The notes under the pieces were generated by a model that was given only the letters and a program-made list of their open reading frames with translations, was not told the origin of the DNA and searched no databases. The position numbers were made by a program, and so were the translations under genes. A stretch of DNA of 64,000 nucleotides from Diabrotica undecimpunctata (taxonomy: Eukaryota > Arthropoda > Insecta > Coleoptera > Chrysomelidae): positions 124,329,961 to 124,393,960 of the forward strand of contig NC_092803.1 in the NCBI RefSeq assembly GCF_040954645.1. Reading direction: 5' to 3'. Below, in pieces: positions 61,894 through 64,000 of the stretch. Each line of letters opens with the position of its first letter. The stretch's first letter is position 1.

Positions 61894-64000
61894 ACTTTCT
61901 GAATTACAAGTTAGGCCATTGCTATTATGAAAAACCTTCTGAATTTATTTCTTTAGATGAAGAGAAAATTATTGAATCTATTAATTTAATTTATATAAAT
62001 GCTTTGGCCAAAAATAAAATGATTAAAATTATGATAGATACTGGTTCAGAAAGTACTTTAGTCTCGGAGAATTTTATTTTTAATACATTAAAACTATCAG
62101 ATATAATAAAGATTCCAAAAATTAAAATTATTGGTGCAAATAATAAGAAGTTGGGTGAAATTGATAAACTAGCCAATTTTAAAATTAATATTCTTAATAA
62201 AGAAATTAATATGCAAGGATTTATTGTCAAGGATTTATGTGTTGATATATTAATGGGAAATGATGAATTGGAAAAGAAGAAAGTAAAGATAGATTTTGAA
62301 GAAAAAATGGTAACTTTGGAAGGGCAAATAATTAAATTTATGCAGAAAGATGAGGTAGAAGAAGGAATAAGAGTTGATAGGATATTATTAAAAGAAAATA
62401 ATGATGTTTATGAAGAAGAAATGTATTTTGATGATAGGGAAATGTCCCAAAAGAATGTAAAGAATAATTATTGTAGTGAATATTTAAGGAATGGAAATTT
62501 TAAGCAGATGGATGCCTACGAGGCGGAGTGCGTAAAATTGGAAGCAAGGAATAATGAGTACATAATGAAGAATAATGTTATTTGTAAAGAAGAAGATATG
62601 ATGAAAGATTTAAATTGCCCTGAAGAATATAAATCAATAGTCATTTCCATATTGCAGCAACACAAGGGACTTGTCAATAAAGAAAATAGAATTGCACAGA
62701 ATTATATCCATAGTATAAGAGTTAAGGAGGAAAAAGATTTTAAAACAAAATCATACCCAATACCATATAAATACAGAGAAGAAGTAAACAAAACAATTAA
62801 TAATATGTTAGAAGATGGGATCATTGAGAAGGCAGACACACGTTTTATTAACCCCATAGTAGTAGTACGAAAAAGATCAGGTGAAATCAGGTTATGTTTG
62901 GATGCAAGGAATATTAACAAGATTACTGAAAAGCAATTTGAAGCACCAATGAGTATAGATGGAATATTAGGAAGAATTACAGGAATGTCATTTTTCACTA
63001 AAATCGATTTACAGCATAGTTTCTGGTTAATACCTCTAGAAAGAAAAAGTAGACAGTATACAGGATTTCAGATAGATGGAGTAGTATATCAATTCAAAGT
63101 AGTACCATTTGGACTTCAATCATCTTGCAGTGCTCTATGTAGATGTCTTCATGATATTTTGGATCAATATGAACATTTTGTAATTCACTACATTGATGAT
63201 ATATTAATTTTTTCTAAAACGGCTGAAGATCATGAGAAACACCTAAAAATTATAATAAATAGATTAGACAAAGTTGGACTAAAAATAAATCAAGAAAAAT
63301 GTACATTTTTTCAAAAAGAAGTCATATATCTAGGTTATAAACTTAACACTAAGGGAATCGAAATGGATCCAGAACGGACACAAGTCATTCAGGAATATAA
63401 AACACCACACAATTTAAGAACTTTAAGAGGATTTATTGGAATAATTAATTATTATAAAAGGATGATACCAGATCTAAGTATAAAAGAAATTCCATTACTT
63501 GAACTACTGAGAAAAGGTGTAAAATGGAGATGGGATCAGAGAAGAGAACTAGCATTCCAAGAAATTAAAAACATTTTTCTGTCAAATTTGAAAATATACT
63601 ATCCTGACTACACACAGCCATTCATATTAAGAACAGATGCATCAATAGAGAGATTATCAGGGGTATTATTACAAATACATGATGGGGTTGAATACCCAAT
63701 ACAATTCATTTCAAGAATTACAAAGCCACATGAAAAGGGTTACTCAGTTTCAGAATTAGAACTAGCAAGTATAATACACTGTGTCACAAAATTAAGATTT
63801 TATTTGTTGGGTAATGAATTTACAATAGAAACAGATCACCAAGCTTTAACGTCTATATTAAATAACAAATATGGAAACAGTAGAATACATCGGTGGAGTC
63901 TAATACTTAGTGAATACTGCTTTGAAATCAAATACATTTCTGGAAAATCCAATATAGTGGCAGATGCTTTATCAAGGTTAGAAAATATACCACAAAAAGG
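61884..64000 (+). CDS. pol: Pol of LTR copy 2, partial (window end)
   Basis: Frame -1 to gag, open from 61875 to the last base. Protease IMIDTGSEST is near 62031, RT HYIDDILIF near 63190, RNase H RTDASIERL near 63630 and TDHQALTS near 63834. The sequence stops at the LENIPQK position, before the integrase. No net indel against copy 1 over 1997 bp from the internal TTG (62004). Scattered amino-acid changes are seen, for example NDKLEKK to NDELEKK, IKVLNC to MKDLNC and EYSFEIK to EYCFEIK. Catalytic residues are unchanged. Confidence 0.92.

Larger units (their letters stand above)
56158..64000 (+). mobile_element. Ty3/gypsy LTR retrotransposon copy 2, with RTE-like insertion; runs off the window
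   Basis: Same family as 3062-11547 on the opposite strand. Order: 5' LTR, primer-binding site, RTE-like insertion (57646-60156), rest of leader, intact gag, pol open to the window end. The LTR is 1467 bp against 1413 and clearly diverged, especially in the first ~350 bp, while gag and pol are very close to copy 1. The distance from the gag stop to the last base equals that in copy 1 (2109 nt), so the visible pol has no net insertion or deletion. The 3' LTR is outside the window, so completeness is unknown. Confidence 0.93.

Overview
The window looks like AT-rich, repeat-dense nuclear DNA of an insect, most likely intergenic or intronic. The reasons are the long (TA)n and (GA)n microsatellites, an arthropod-style mix of mobile elements (Ty3/gypsy, RTE-like, Penelope-like, hAT-like, Tc1, IS630-Tc1-mariner, piggyBac, PIF/Harbinger) and a primer-binding site matching insect tRNA-Lys. 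No bacterial operon structure and no convincing host protein-coding gene were seen. The order (beetle, hemipteran or other) cannot be fixed from the sequence alone.

Left part (1-11.6 kb): an element of about 2 kb bounded by inverted repeats carries a tRNA-His-like sequence. Next comes a complete minus-strand Ty3/gypsy LTR retrotransposon (3062-11547) with two 1413-bp LTRs that show no difference where compared, a 551-aa Gag, and a Pol carrying protease, RT, RNase H and integrase in the -1 frame. It sits in a (TA)n tract with ATAT on both sides and looks recently active.

Middle (11.6-53.5 kb): this is a graveyard of degenerate elements. It holds Tc1 and mariner-like transposase relics; RTE-like 3' ends with ATGATG tails; a non-LTR element (18.3-24.7 kb) whose RT is split by a 3.1-kb hAT-like element flanked by the perfect 8-bp duplication CTCCACAT; and a broken IS630-Tc1-mariner transposase with unusually wide D-E spacing. 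It also holds a tandem hairpin repeat, a perfect 34-bp palindrome, a 280-bp foldback, a piggyBac relic, a non-autonomous hAT (TSD TACTACAC) with CAAGAC subterminal repeats, a Penelope-like relic, and further RT and RNase H relics. Several long stretches have nothing recognisable.

Right part (53.5-64 kb): a Tc1 relic is interrupted by a PIF/Harbinger-type element (TSD TAA) that carries a MADF-domain exon. After it, in another (TA)n tract, a second plus-strand copy of the Ty3/gypsy family starts at 56158 and runs off the window end. Its leader contains a 5'-truncated RTE-like insertion (57646-60156) with an open EN-RT frame of over 800 codons, placed at the edge of the primer-binding site, whose last 7 bases it duplicates. 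Gag is intact downstream and Pol is open to the last base. This LTR element / non-LTR RT compound is the most interesting object in the window. Next are the -1 slippery heptamer shared by both copies, heat-shock-element-like sites in the LTR promoter, and a hairpin motif that recurs in three Penelope-like repeats.
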